Source: Brevibacillus ruminantium
GTDB taxonomy: Bacteria; Bacillota; Bacilli; Brevibacillales; Brevibacillaceae
Assembly: GCF_023746555.1 (NCBI RefSeq)
Contig: NZ_CP098755.1
Location: forward strand, 5,481,001 to 5,545,000
Reading direction: 5' to 3'
DNA length: 64,000 nucleotides
The position numbers and the translations under genes were made by a program. Under the pieces are notes generated by a model. The model ran no database searches, had not been told where the DNA came from, and saw only the letters and a program-made list of their open reading frames with translations. Positions within the stretch are counted from its first letter, which is position 1; each line of letters opens with the position of its first letter. Shown here in pieces: positions 1 through 8,186 of this stretch.

Positions 1-744
1 AAAAGCTTCCCCCTCCTCTCAAAGGCGAAGGAATTCTTCATTCTCGGTTTTTTTGGCGTGTTTGCCTTTTCCACGCTAAATTACGTCGGGCTCCGGTATT
101 TGCACGCATCTGTCGCCGGGATGATTTCAGCCGGAATCCCGATTTTTATCCTGCTGCTCAGTCCGTTGTTTCTGAAAGAAAAAATCAGTGTGAAAGCATG
201 GATCGGGACCGTGATCTCCATCGCCGGGGTCATTCTGCTGATTCAAGGCAAGCAGGCAGACGCTTCCGAAGGATCTCTGCTCGGTGAAATCGCCATTCTT
301 TTGTCCTGTTTGGCATGGGGGTTGTACACCGTTTTGGGCAAACGATATGCCAAGGATACGGATCCGTTGACGCTGACAGCGGGCGCTGCCTTTTACGGAA
401 CGATTCTCAGCGGCATCAGCTGTATCGGAACCGTGGATGCGAGCATGATCCATTTGAGTACAACAGGTCTGCTCTGCATTCTGTACGTCAGTACGTGTGC
501 TTCGGTCGGCGCCTATTTGGCATGGAATGCGGGGGTGAAAATCGTGGGAGCGGGAAAAGCGGCGCCCTATATCAACCTCCTGCCGGTTTGGACCGTAGTG
601 TTTGGCGTGCCGCTTTTTGATGAACAGTTATCTTTCGTGACCTCGATCGGGGGCGTCATCACGATCACCGGTGCTGTCTTGGCCAGCTATAAGGGTGAGG
701 AAAAGAAAAAAATGGAGCAGCTGCATTCGGCAGGAGGAAGATAG
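1..744 (+). CDS. DMT/EamA-family transporter, 5' end cut by window
   Basis: This is an integral membrane permease of the drug/metabolite transporter (EamA) superfamily, which exports small metabolites; the substrate cannot be told from sequence. The reading frame is open from base 1, so the start codon lies upstream of the window and about 247 residues are visible. Alternating hydrophobic stretches form roughly eight membrane segments. The second EamA repeat is recognisable from about residue 95 of the visible part (ILLSCLAWGLYTVLGKRYA). The tail is short, charged and cytoplasmic (KGEEKKKMEQ). It stands alone, convergent with the minus-strand gene that ends at 818. Nothing unusual is seen apart from the truncation by the window. 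Confidence 0.88.
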   Translation, partial: KSFPLLSKAKEFFILGFFGVFAFSTLNYVGLRYLHASVAGMISAGIPIFILLLSPLFLKEKISVKAWIGTVISIAGVILLIQGKQADASEGSLLGEIAILLSCLAWGLYTVLGKRYAKDTDPLTLTAGAAFYGTILSGISCIGTVDASMIHLSTTGLLCILYVSTCASVGAYLAWNAGVKIVGAGKAAPYINLLPVWTVVFGVPLFDEQLSFVTSIGGVITITGAVLASYKGEEKKKMEQLHSAGGR

Positions 745-817
745 CGGGTTCATCGACAATCTGACATGCTTATATGAGCGTTGCCTCACACAAATGTGGG
801 GGCTATGTATCGCTCCT

Positions 818-1159
818 CTATACCTTCTTCACGAACTCCGATTTTAATTTCATAGCGCCAAAACCATCAATTTTACAATCGATATCATGATCTCCATCAA
901 CCAAACGGATATTTTTCACCTTCGTCCCGATTTTGACGACCAACGAGCTTCCTTTCACTTTCAAGTCCTTGATGACCGTTACGGTGTCGCCATCCTGCAG
1001 GACGTTCCCATTTGCGTCTTTCACGATTTTGGCATCACCGCTGCTCTCGCCTCCAGCTTGCAGCGTCCACTCATGAGCACAGATGGGGCAAACCAGAAAA
1101 CTTCCTTCTTCGTATGTGTATTCGGAATTACATTTTGGACAATTTGGCAAATGATTCAA
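818..1159 (-). CDS. yjdM: PhnA/YjdM-like zinc-ribbon protein
   Basis: Small (113 aa) cytoplasmic protein of the PhnA/YjdM family. The N-terminal zinc ribbon has CPKC near residue 6 and CPIC about 18 residues later. The C-terminal KOW-like/PhnA domain has the family signature ([15 protein letters not shown]). Homologues were named for phosphonate use but their biochemical role is unsettled. I chose a TTG start at 1159: GGAGGT sits 9 bases upstream, and the protein then begins [10 protein letters not shown] as in relatives. A longer frame to 1252 adds residues unlike the family. It is a single gene without an obvious operon. Confidence 0.85.
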   Translation of the reverse strand: MNHLPNCPKCNSEYTYEEGSFLVCPICAHEWTLQAGGESSGDAKIVKDANGNVLQDGDTVTVIKDLKVKGSSLVVKIGTKVKNIRLVDGDHDIDCKIDGFGAMKLKSEFVKKV

Positions 1160-1250
1160 AATGATGATACCTCCATTCTTTAACGTACATATTACCATAA
1201 TCGATTCATAAAAGGGCCTTACCGTAAAGTACAACCTTAAAGACGATTGC

Positions 1251-1288
1251 AAAAAACCCTTCTTAGAGAACTTCTGAGAAGGGTTTTT
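1251..1288 (-). terminator. Rho-independent terminator of the LCP gene
   Basis: An AAAACCCTTCT arm pairs with AGAAGGGTTTT across a short loop and has T-runs on both sides. It lies 16 bases past the stop of the minus-strand LCP gene. Confidence 0.8.
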
Positions 1289-1303
1289 GAAATGGCGGAT
1301 GTT

Positions 1304-2248
1304 TTACTCAAGCAGTTGCTCTACGTATTTTTTTAGCTGCTCACCGTCTACCTGGATGACGGATGCTCCTTTAATGGTATTCTCTTTTAGTAAATCCATC
1401 GGGGGCAGCTGTGCGGAAACGATTGATTCTTTCGGTATTTTATAACCGAGCACAGCCAGTTTCAGCATTTTATCGACTTCCATATTGGTATGGATGTGGG
1501 GAGCCATCTGCTCCAGGATGTTGGGAAGCGCGATCAATGTGGATGTGGTTTGCATTTTTTCAGCCACAGCCATCAGGAACTTTCGTTGTCTTTCCGTCCG
1601 GCTGTAATCCGACAGGGCATCTTTGCGGAACCTGACATATTGCAGCGCCTTATTTCCGTCCAGATGCTGCATCCCTTCTTTCAGGTTGATCTGATATTCC
1701 GGTTTATCTGTCGGGTCGTAGTACTTCATATTTTTTTCAACGTAAAGATCTACGCCCCCGATCATGTCCACCAGGTCAATAAAACTATCCAAATTAATAA
1801 AAACGTAGTAATGGACTGGTAAGCCGACAAGATCGCTCGCTGTTTTCATCGCTAGGCTTGGACCGCCAAAGGCGAGTGCTGCATTGATTTTATTTTTCCC
1901 GTGGTCAGGAATATCCACATAGGTATCGCGTAAGATCGAAAAAAGATGCAGTTGCTTTTTTACCGGCTCAATGGACAGAAGCAGGATCGTATCAGAACGT
2001 CCAGGATCTTTTTCGTCTCTGCCATCTCCGCCCAGGATCAAGATATTTACTCTTTCTTTCCCTTCCCATTCAGGAACCTGATAAACAGCTTCCTCCTGTT
2101 CCTCTGATGGTTTGTCGACGTTTGTATAATCCGTTGCCGGTTTGCTGATATTCATGGCAAACTGCATCACAGAATAACCGTAGTAACCAACTACAAGCAC
2201 GATTGCAGCCAGTAGCGTTAGCGAAATCCATCTTATTTTCATCGCCAT
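1304..2248 (-). CDS. LytR-CpsA-Psr (LCP) family cell-wall glycopolymer ligase
   Basis: 314 aa. LCP enzymes sit in the membrane with an extracellular catalytic domain and transfer undecaprenyl-linked polymers such as teichoic acid to peptidoglycan. An N-terminal signal anchor (residues about 5-28) is followed by the LCP domain. Landmark motifs are present: RSDTILLLSI, FSILRDTYVDIP, KINAALAFGG, IGGVDLYV, and the arginine-rich RFRKDALSDYSRTERQRKF. Their acidic and arginine residues bind the pyrophosphate. The start at 2248 has AAGGGTGG upstream. The gene is monocistronic and ends at the terminator at 1251-1288. Wall-assembly role is from family knowledge; the polymer is unknown. Confidence 0.92.
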   Translation of the reverse strand: MAMKIRWISLTLLAAIVLVVGYYGYSVMQFAMNISKPATDYTNVDKPSEEQEEAVYQVPEWEGKERVNILILGGDGRDEKDPGRSDTILLLSIEPVKKQLHLFSILRDTYVDIPDHGKNKINAALAFGGPSLAMKTASDLVGLPVHYYVFINLDSFIDLVDMIGGVDLYVEKNMKYYDPTDKPEYQINLKEGMQHLDGNKALQYVRFRKDALSDYSRTERQRKFLMAVAEKMQTTSTLIALPNILEQMAPHIHTNMEVDKMLKLAVLGYKIPKESIVSAQLPPMDLLKENTIKGASVIQVDGEQLKKYVEQLLE

Positions 2249-2480
2249 TCTCTTTTACCACCCTTTTCCATTCAACTTGTAGATATGATAGAGCAGTTTT
2301 TTGTCGTATCATGACATAACATTGGCATTTTTGTCACAAATCCACAATTACATTTCCGTTACAAATCCCTATTTTTCTTTTTCTGGAGGATTTTCCAGCC
2401 CGATCGAGTACAATGAATAGGTACGTATTATGATCATGATCACGGATGATCTATCACTTTACTAACGAGGTCTGGTAAAC

Positions 2481-3425
2481 ATGTACAGGAAATGGAAGAA
2501 ATCTGTAAACATTTTCCTCGCCATCGCCTTACTGGAGATTCTCTTTTTCCTCCCATCCTATTTTCAACAAAAAGGGTATGCCCTCAAAGACTTTATTCTG
2601 CCTCTTTACCGTCAAAGCTCTGCCGTGGATCAAACGTCTGAGAACTCTAAGGCTGAGGCTGAAGCTCCATTTACGGTCTATCAGGAAACCACTCTGGTCG
2701 GTTCGTTTGAGGATGCGAGGGAAGCCATCGCGATTGCCAAAGCGATGTCTCCTCAAATGAATGTAAAGGTACAAACACGCGAGAGCTTGATTTGGCGGAA
2801 TTTTGAGGCAGAACCAAAGACACGCCAGCTCTCGATCGTACAAGCACCGCATATTAGTCAATTACCAGAATTGCCAAGGGGTTGTGAAGTGACAGCACTT
2901 GCGATGCTGCTGAATTACAACGGATATGCTGTGGATAAAATGCAATTGGCCAGTGAGCTGGTAAAAGACACGACCCCTCGTACGTCTGATGATAAAAACA
3001 ATACGTGGTGGGGCAATCCTTACAAAGGGTTTGTAGGTAACATGTACGATGTGCGAGAGCCTGGTTTTGGCGTTTTTCACCCACCGATTGAAGCCCTTGC
3101 ACGCACATATGCAGGTGAGCGAGTCGTCAATTTATCGACGCTGGATTTCGACGATATCCTGCAGTTTGTAGAGAGCGGATATCCCGTTTGGGTGATTGTT
3201 ACGAGAACGTATCAGCATGACAATACTCGCAATCTGAACTGGATGACTCCCGATGGACCCATCCATACCACCAGAAATGAACACTCTGTCCTGCTCACAG
3301 GATACGACGGAAAATACGTCTATTTTCTAGACCCATTGAAACAGGGCGAGACATCCAAGAAAAGCAGAGTGTCCTTTGAAGCGGGATGGAAGCAATTGGG
3401 CAACCAAGCCATTACAATCTTATAA
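2481..3425 (+). CDS. C39-like secreted/membrane-anchored peptidase
   Basis: 314 aa. The N-terminus has a positively charged stretch and one hydrophobic segment (residues about 9-29), so the enzyme is exported or anchored outside the membrane. The C-terminal half (about 120-314) is a C39-like (peptidase_C39_2) papain-fold domain. The catalytic Cys lies in LPRGCEVTALAMLL, a His in NEHSVLLTGYD, and the Asp region in VYFLDPL. Such proteins are usually stand-alone peptidases of unknown substrate. It is divergent from the LCP gene, with a 232-base shared promoter region, and is followed after 37 bases by the DedA gene, probably as one transcript. Confidence 0.85.
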   Translation: MYRKWKKSVNIFLAIALLEILFFLPSYFQQKGYALKDFILPLYRQSSAVDQTSENSKAEAEAPFTVYQETTLVGSFEDAREAIAIAKAMSPQMNVKVQTRESLIWRNFEAEPKTRQLSIVQAPHISQLPELPRGCEVTALAMLLNYNGYAVDKMQLASELVKDTTPRTSDDKNNTWWGNPYKGFVGNMYDVREPGFGVFHPPIEALARTYAGERVVNLSTLDFDDILQFVESGYPVWVIVTRTYQHDNTRNLNWMTPDGPIHTTRNEHSVLLTGYDGKYVYFLDPLKQGETSKKSRVSFEAGWKQLGNQAITIL

Positions 3426-3462
3426 AGCAAGCAGCGTTTATCTACCTAACTGGAGTCTGATA

Positions 3463-3966
3463 ATGATGGATATCATGAAAGAATTGATCGACCAATATGG
3501 CTATTTCGCCCTCTATTTCTTGCTGGCACTGGGGATTGTCGGCCTCCCTATTCCCGATGAAACGATCATGACCTTTGTTGGCTATTTAACATCGATTCAG
3601 ATTTTTAATTTTTTTGCGGCGCTCACAGTCAGCTTTCTGGGAGCGATCAGCGGCATGATTTTCAGTTATTTTCTCGGCAGAAAATTTGGCAGACCGCTGC
3701 TGTTGAAATACGGTTGGTGGCTTCGGTTAACGCCTGCCAGGCTAAACAAAGCGGAGCGGTGGTTCGACCGATACGGATTGTGGGCGGTCTGCTTCGGCTA
3801 TTTTATCCCGGGCGTGCGCCACTTTACCTGTTATTTGTCCGGCATCAGCGGTATCCGGTTCCGAAAATATCTCCTGTTTGCCGGCTTTGGCGCGCTCATC
3901 TGGTGCATTACGTTTATAACTGCCGGCTATTTTATCGGTGAAAGCATCAGTATCTTGTCCCAGTGA
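3463..3966 (+). CDS. DedA (VTT/SNARE-associated) family membrane protein
   Basis: 167 aa polytopic membrane protein. DedA/VTT proteins are linked to undecaprenyl-phosphate or phospholipid flipping. The family signature is present: glycines and prolines in LGIVGLPIPDETIMTFVGYLT, an FSYFLGRKFGRP segment, and the FGYFIPGVRHFTCYLSGISG block with the conserved Arg. I placed the start at ATG 3463, preceded by CTGGAG; a longer frame from 3376 overlaps the peptidase gene and adds non-family residues. It is shorter than typical 200-aa members but has the whole core. Confidence 0.85.
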   Translation: MMDIMKELIDQYGYFALYFLLALGIVGLPIPDETIMTFVGYLTSIQIFNFFAALTVSFLGAISGMIFSYFLGRKFGRPLLLKYGWWLRLTPARLNKAERWFDRYGLWAVCFGYFIPGVRHFTCYLSGISGIRFRKYLLFAGFGALIWCITFITAGYFIGESISILSQ

Positions 3967-4136
3967 TCGATCCGATGCCATGTCATTCACGCTACGGCTG
4001 ACGTGTTGATGAACATTCCTCGGCAAAAGGCTCTTGATCACGCCGGGCGAACAAAAAGAAACCTTGAATGGCCAAAGCCAATCAAGGTTGTTACCTCATC
4101 ACAACAGGAATTGTGCACAGACCAATCCACCCCAGT

Positions 4137-4172
4137 AAAAAGGGCAGATCACCACACCTCGGTATCTGCCCT
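4137..4172 (-). terminator. Rho-independent terminator at the distal end of the island
   Basis: On the minus strand an AGGGCAGATA arm pairs with its complement around a short loop and runs into TTTTT. It sits just past the stop of the WG-repeat gene (4181) and marks the end of the minus-strand accessory block. A second hairpin at 4060-4089 (AACCTTGA arms) lies beyond it without a T-run. Confidence 0.75.
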
Positions 4173-4180
4173 GGTAGTCT

Positions 4181-5623
4181 TTAATTTTCATTAAAATTGC
4201 CTTTCTTATCGATCGTTCCCATTTTCCCATCTTTTTTAACGGTCGCTTTGCCGCCGGAAAACGAGGATGCGTAGGAGTATTCAATCGGAATTACCACTTG
4301 TCCGCTGCTGTTGATGTAACCGAATTGTCCATCCTTCTTCACGACAGCAAGACCGTCCGAGAACTTCGCGGCATGATCGAACTGGTAGGGAATCACGATC
4401 TCCTCTTCGCCGGATCGCTTGTACCCCCATTTTCCTCCCTTTTCTACAGGCACCAGCGCGATAACGGCTTCCTGTTTTACTGGTTGACTTGCAGCGGCTG
4501 GCGGCTTTTGAGGCGCCGCAGCGGTAGACTGAGCTGCTGGCTGCGCGGCCTCCGGTTTGACGTCTGGGGCTGGATTGCTCTGCGTTGACGGAGCCGTGTT
4601 CTTCGTTTCTGGTTTTGGATTCGCTGCCGGTTGCTTCGGTTTCTCTTTTCCTTTCGTGTCAGCAGGCTTGGGTGTTGACGATGCTGGCTTTTGTGCAGAT
4701 GTCGAAGCGGGTTTTGAGGCTGCTGGTGTCTGTGCAGGCGTCGAAGCAGGTTTTGAGGCTGCTGGTGTCTGCGCGGATGTCGCAGCAGGCGTTGACGATG
4801 CCTGTGTCTGTTCAGGCGTCGGTGCCGATGCTGAAGTTGGTTCAGGTTGTGCATTTTCTTCCGCTGCAGTGGATGCTGCTGCTCGATCTGTCGCGGCAAC
4901 TGCTTGGGATAAAGCACTCATGAACCCTGCTGCTACGGAACCTGGTTCCGTCGTTTGGACCCCTTCGCTCCCTTGGACGAAACTCTCTTCTGCTGCTGCT
5001 GCGGAGGATGGTGCTGATTCACCAGACTTTTCACCATCAGGGCCAGGTGTCCCCTCGGTTTGCAGCACAGCAGAGTTTGACGGAGGTTCTGATGCTGGTT
5101 CCGCTTGGTTGCCTGGATCGTTTGAAGCGGCCTGTACGGGTAATGACGCAGTCAGATCACCCTCTGCATTTTCATCGGAGGACAGGAACTGGCTTGCTCC
5201 ATAAATACTGCCGGAGACCACCAATGTTGCCGCCAATGTTAAAAGCGCAATTCTGCCGAGTCTTTTGTCCATCACGACGGGATTTTTCTTTTTTACCGTC
5301 GCCTCCCGCTTGTCAATCGAGACAACCAACTCCGCCTTATGCCGCTCAAACTCAGCCGTGATCGTCATACTGCCTGCTTCTACGGCCGTGATTGTTCCCT
5401 CTTCATTGACCTTGCCAACCGTCGTGTGCTGCGATTGCCATTTGACTTTATGCGTAATCTCTTCATTGCGGCCATCCGTCAGCACTGCATATACCTTGAT
5501 CTTCGACGTCTGACCGGCCTCCAGATAAAGCAGAGCCGGCTCTATTCGGATGTACATGATGTTTTTCCCGTCATCCTGGTCCTCCACATATGGAAACAGT
5601 TGTTTGATAGGCTGTAATGACAT
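4181..5623 (-). CDS. Big2-like domain, TM segment and WG-repeat protein
   Basis: 480 aa, not recognised as a named protein. Residues about 1-95 form an Ig-like Big2-type domain (YLEAGQTSKIKVYAVLTDGR, GTITAVEAGSMTITAEF). One membrane segment follows near 115-140 (IALLTLAATLVVSGSIYG), then about 230 residues of Ala/Ser/Pro/Gln-rich low-complexity spacer. The C-terminal 90 residues hold WG-type repeats (GGKWGYKRSGEEE, DGQFGYINSSGQV, DGKMGTIDKKGN). With no signal peptide, the Big2 end is probably cytoplasmic and the WG end outside. ATG 5623 is chosen because GGAGGTG sits just upstream. It is the last gene of the island. The spacer suggests reach across the cell wall (inference). Confidence 0.8.
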   Translation of the reverse strand: MSLQPIKQLFPYVEDQDDGKNIMYIRIEPALLYLEAGQTSKIKVYAVLTDGRNEEITHKVKWQSQHTTVGKVNEEGTITAVEAGSMTITAEFERHKAELVVSIDKREATVKKKNPVVMDKRLGRIALLTLAATLVVSGSIYGASQFLSSDENAEGDLTASLPVQAASNDPGNQAEPASEPPSNSAVLQTEGTPGPDGEKSGESAPSSAAAAEESFVQGSEGVQTTEPGSVAAGFMSALSQAVAATDRAAASTAAEENAQPEPTSASAPTPEQTQASSTPAATSAQTPAASKPASTPAQTPAASKPASTSAQKPASSTPKPADTKGKEKPKQPAANPKPETKNTAPSTQSNPAPDVKPEAAQPAAQSTAAAPQKPPAAASQPVKQEAVIALVPVEKGGKWGYKRSGEEEIVIPYQFDHAAKFSDGLAVVKKDGQFGYINSSGQVVIPIEYSYASSFSGGKATVKKDGKMGTIDKKGNFNEN

Positions 5624-5683
5624 CGTTACACCTCCCTGTGGTTGTTTCACCCTTGCTACCAGGCCCTACAGGTTACACTTACC

Positions 5684-6373
5684 CTAGTTCTGTTCGACCA
5701 CTTGCAATTCTTCCGCAGTTGCCTCTTTCATGTTTTTAGAAACGATCTTTTTCACAATCGCCGTCGTTTCATCACCATCTTCACCCGGGAAACGCAGATG
5801 ATACTCTCGAATCAGGAGTGTGGCTTCCCCGCGGGATGGTTTGTCGCGAAAATCCTTCAAATCATTTGGATCATCAAAGACGAGTTTGATTTTATCGTAG
5901 GAATCCGGATCATCCGTAACCTTCATACGCGGAAATGAAGATGATGGGTCCACGGTAAACAACACATGCTGATCCAAATGCTCAAACCCCTGAGGATAGA
6001 ATTCCATCGTCCCCTTTACCTCGACTTCACCTGCCAGGTCCAAATTGGCTTGATCTACGTAAAACTCCGCATCGGTACTAGGCAAGATGTCGGCCTTGGT
6101 TACCTTCATTCCGGCCACGACGTCCCCCACTTTCATCTCACGCGGATCAAATGGATTGGCATGCTCGTTTTGTGTTTGGATGGATGACGCAGAAGGCGTC
6201 TTTTCCGGGCTTTCCGGCGGTGTCAAAGCGTCCGAAGCAGGCTGCTCCTGCAAGTTTGCTTGCGGTGGCTCTTGTTTCTTTGCTTTTGTCTCAGCGCATC
6301 CTGATAGGACGGCAGTGCTGAGTAGAAACACGAGTAAGAGTGTTGCAAATGTTCCTCGCCGAAAATTGTTCAT
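5684..6373 (-). CDS. Lipoprotein of unknown function, partner of amidase-type GIxxx protein
   Basis: 229 aa. The signal peptide ends in a clear lipobox (STAVLSGC), so it is anchored to the outer face of the membrane. A Pro/Gln/Ser-rich linker (about 27-70) leads to a folded domain (about 75-220) with a predicted beta-rich pattern (MKVGDVVAGMKVTKADI, GEVEVKGTMEF). No known domain is recognised. It directly follows the GIxxx-amidase-like gene, with 42 bases between them. That position and location would suit an immunity or accessory lipoprotein acting where the amidase acts; this is inference. Confidence 0.75.
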   Translation of the reverse strand: MNNFRRGTFATLLLVFLLSTAVLSGCAETKAKKQEPPQANLQEQPASDALTPPESPEKTPSASSIQTQNEHANPFDPREMKVGDVVAGMKVTKADILPSTDAEFYVDQANLDLAGEVEVKGTMEFYPQGFEHLDQHVLFTVDPSSSFPRMKVTDDPDSYDKIKLVFDDPNDLKDFRDKPSRGEATLLIREYHLRFPGEDGDETTAIVKKIVSKNMKEATAEELQVVEQN

Positions 6374-6415
6374 TGGTCCTTTCCTCCCTGTTCCATTCCT
6401 CTATGAACGCTGCTG

Positions 6416-7507
6416 TCACTCATTTACAAAGAACTTAATTTCCGGAACCCTTTTTCTCCCAAACGCTTGCTCGAGCGTTGTGTAATTGTAATTACTTGCA
6501 CCTGCATTTTTGACTACCACACTTGCTGCAACATCTTTGGGATTAAAGGTTTCACCCTTCGCATAGGGGATCACTGGCGCAATATGCCCGTGATATCCGT
6601 TATTATTCTTCCAGGATGCGATCGTCGGAAAACCTTCGTTCGCCAACCTTTGCGCCTCTTCTGCCGTGACTTCCCGCCAACCTTTGTTTTTTGCCTCTTT
6701 CCCTTGGAGCCATCCGTATAAATCGTTTGCCAGCTTCTCGGGAAGGTAGGCTCCCATCTCCTTCATGACATGTCTGGAGAAAATATTACAGTAGGTATAC
6801 TGATCCGGCAGGTAATGCTTGCTTACATCAAATTTCTCCATATCCAATACTTTTTGATAATTTTCCTTCGTCCGATTTGTGGACTTTTTGTCGTCCTTTT
6901 TCGGTGGTGTTGGAGTTTCCGACTTTGGCGGCTCCGGCTTCTTGGGTTCCGGATTTTTCAGCTCCGGCTTTGGCTGCTCTGTTTTTGGCGGTTCTGGCTT
7001 CTTCGGCTCCGGCTTTGGCGGCACTGGCTGGGATGGCTCTGGTTTCTTCGGCTCTGGCGTTGAAGGCGATTTTCCGGGTGTAACGGATGGACCGTTTCCG
7101 CCTGTTTGAATCCCGTTATTCTGGATTCCCTGTCCCGTAATGCCGGTGGATTGGGTCCCTTGTGGGTTGATTCCTTTTGGATTGATACCCTGTGAATTAA
7201 TACCCTGTGGATTGATTTCCTGTCGGTTGATTCCTTCCTGATTGATCCCCTGTGGAGTAACCCCTTCTGAGTGAATTCCCTGTGATTGAATCCCCTTCGA
7301 ATCAATTCCCTGTCCATTGATTCCCTGTGTCTTGATCCCTTCCGAATGAATTCCTTGCGAGTTGATTCCGTCTGCATTTATCCCTGTTGTATTGATTCCT
7401 TGAGCACTTGTCAATTCAAATGGAGAGGTGAACGCCGTCAGAAGCACAAGGATTGCGAAAACGCCCGCTCCCTTCTTTCCCCCCACTTGAAAATACTGGT
7501 TTCTCAC
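6416..7507 (-). CDS. Secreted GIxxx-repeat protein with Cys/His amidase-like C-terminus
   Basis: 363 aa. The signal peptide ends near residue 36 (LTSAQ). Residues 36-136 are about 20 five-residue repeats of the form GI-[NHDQK]-x-x (GINTTGINADGINSQGIHSE). Residues about 139-213 are a Pro/Lys/Glu linker (PEPKKPEP units). The C-terminal 140 residues look like a papain-fold NlpC/P60- or CHAP-like domain: C230 in QYTYCNIFSRHVMKEMG and H288 in GYHGHIAPV are the likely catalytic pair. The conserved-looking GWREVTAEEAQRLANEGFP segment lies between them. GTG start at 7507 with AAGGGAGAG upstream. The predicted activity is peptidoglycan cleavage; the repeat function is unknown. The two other GIxxx proteins in the window share only the N-terminal half. 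Confidence 0.8.
   Translation of the reverse strand: MRNQYFQVGGKKGAGVFAILVLLTAFTSPFELTSAQGINTTGINADGINSQGIHSEGIKTQGINGQGIDSKGIQSQGIHSEGVTPQGINQEGINRQEINPQGINSQGINPKGINPQGTQSTGITGQGIQNNGIQTGGNGPSVTPGKSPSTPEPKKPEPSQPVPPKPEPKKPEPPKTEQPKPELKNPEPKKPEPPKSETPTPPKKDDKKSTNRTKENYQKVLDMEKFDVSKHYLPDQYTYCNIFSRHVMKEMGAYLPEKLANDLYGWLQGKEAKNKGWREVTAEEAQRLANEGFPTIASWKNNNGYHGHIAPVIPYAKGETFNPKDVAASVVVKNAGASNYNYTTLEQAFGRKRVPEIKFFVNE
7100..7402 (-). repeat. 15-bp tandem coding repeats (GIxxx array 1)
   Basis: About twenty degenerate 15-base units encode the five-residue repeats of the amidase-type protein. On the plus strand they show as recurring blocks like CCCTGTGGATTGATT. Codon-level drift between units argues for old or selected repeats rather than a fresh expansion. 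Confidence 0.85.
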
Positions 7508-7576
7508 AAAAATCTCTCCCTTTACCCAACACGGAAAATGTGGAAAACCCGAACCATTTCGAGCTATGCACTTGCG

Positions 7577-8167
7577 TTATTCATAGGTTTGATCCGCTTT
7601 GATTTCCTTAATGTACAGGTTGTCGTCCTGTGAAAGGACTGTATACACCTTCTTGATCTCTTTTGTTTTCGTCTCGTTTGCTTTCGTGATCTCCAGCTCT
7701 GTCTGCACGTCCACAAGATACTCGTTCGGTTGATTCGATTCCTTGATGTCTTCGATGCGCGAGTCAATCAGTTTGAGACTGACGCCTTTTTTCCCCAGGT
7801 CTTCAATCAGCTTTTCTTGTTCCTGATAAACCGGGCTGTCTGGAAGCAGGAAGTCTTTTACGTAGGAAAAATCCTTTTGGTTGATGGCACCAATGATCAA
7901 GTCTTCATAACCGGAAACGATGTTTTCTACATGAAAGGTGTCTGCCTTCGCATCGTCATTCTGTTCTCCGGAAGCTTCAGGTTTTTCTACAGACTGTTGC
8001 GACGCTTCCCCCGCCTGCGGACTTTCCTGGGAAGCTGCCTGGACATGATCTGTAACGCTTTGACCAGGCTGTGCATTTATTGTTGCTGTATCTGGCGCTG
8101 CACTCTCTTTCCCTCCACAACCTGTCAAGATCAGCGTAAAGGTCACGAGAAAAAGCATCTTTTTCAT
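7577..8167 (-). CDS. Lipoprotein of unknown function, partner of lysozyme-type GIxxx protein
   Basis: 196 aa. Lipobox LILTGC at the end of the signal peptide. A Ser/Gln/Glu-rich linker (about 25-75) is followed by a domain of about 120 residues (ENIVSGYEDLIIGAINQKDFSYV, YTVLSQDDNLYIKEIKADQ). It resembles the TcaA/YvbJ C-terminal or NTF2-like folds that often occur in Bacillota lipoproteins, but I cannot assign it firmly. ATG 8167 is chosen with GGGG upstream; a longer frame would overlap the upstream gene. It follows the lysozyme-like GIxxx gene by 19 bases and precedes the amidase-like one, so it is a candidate immunity or accessory lipoprotein. Confidence 0.75.
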   Translation of the reverse strand: MKKMLFLVTFTLILTGCGGKESAAPDTATINAQPGQSVTDHVQAASQESPQAGEASQQSVEKPEASGEQNDDAKADTFHVENIVSGYEDLIIGAINQKDFSYVKDFLLPDSPVYQEQEKLIEDLGKKGVSLKLIDSRIEDIKESNQPNEYLVDVQTELEITKANETKTKEIKKVYTVLSQDDNLYIKEIKADQTYE

Positions 8168-8186
8168 ATGGGCTTCCCCTTTCTTT

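Noticed and set aside
4060-4089. Terminator for the DedA gene
   Set aside because: Good stem but no T-run in either direction; kept only as a note under the nearby terminator.
4557-5204. 215-codon open frame opposite the Ala/Ser/Pro spacer of the WG-repeat gene
   Set aside because: Repetitive low-complexity complement of the spacer region, without a ribosome site or domain.
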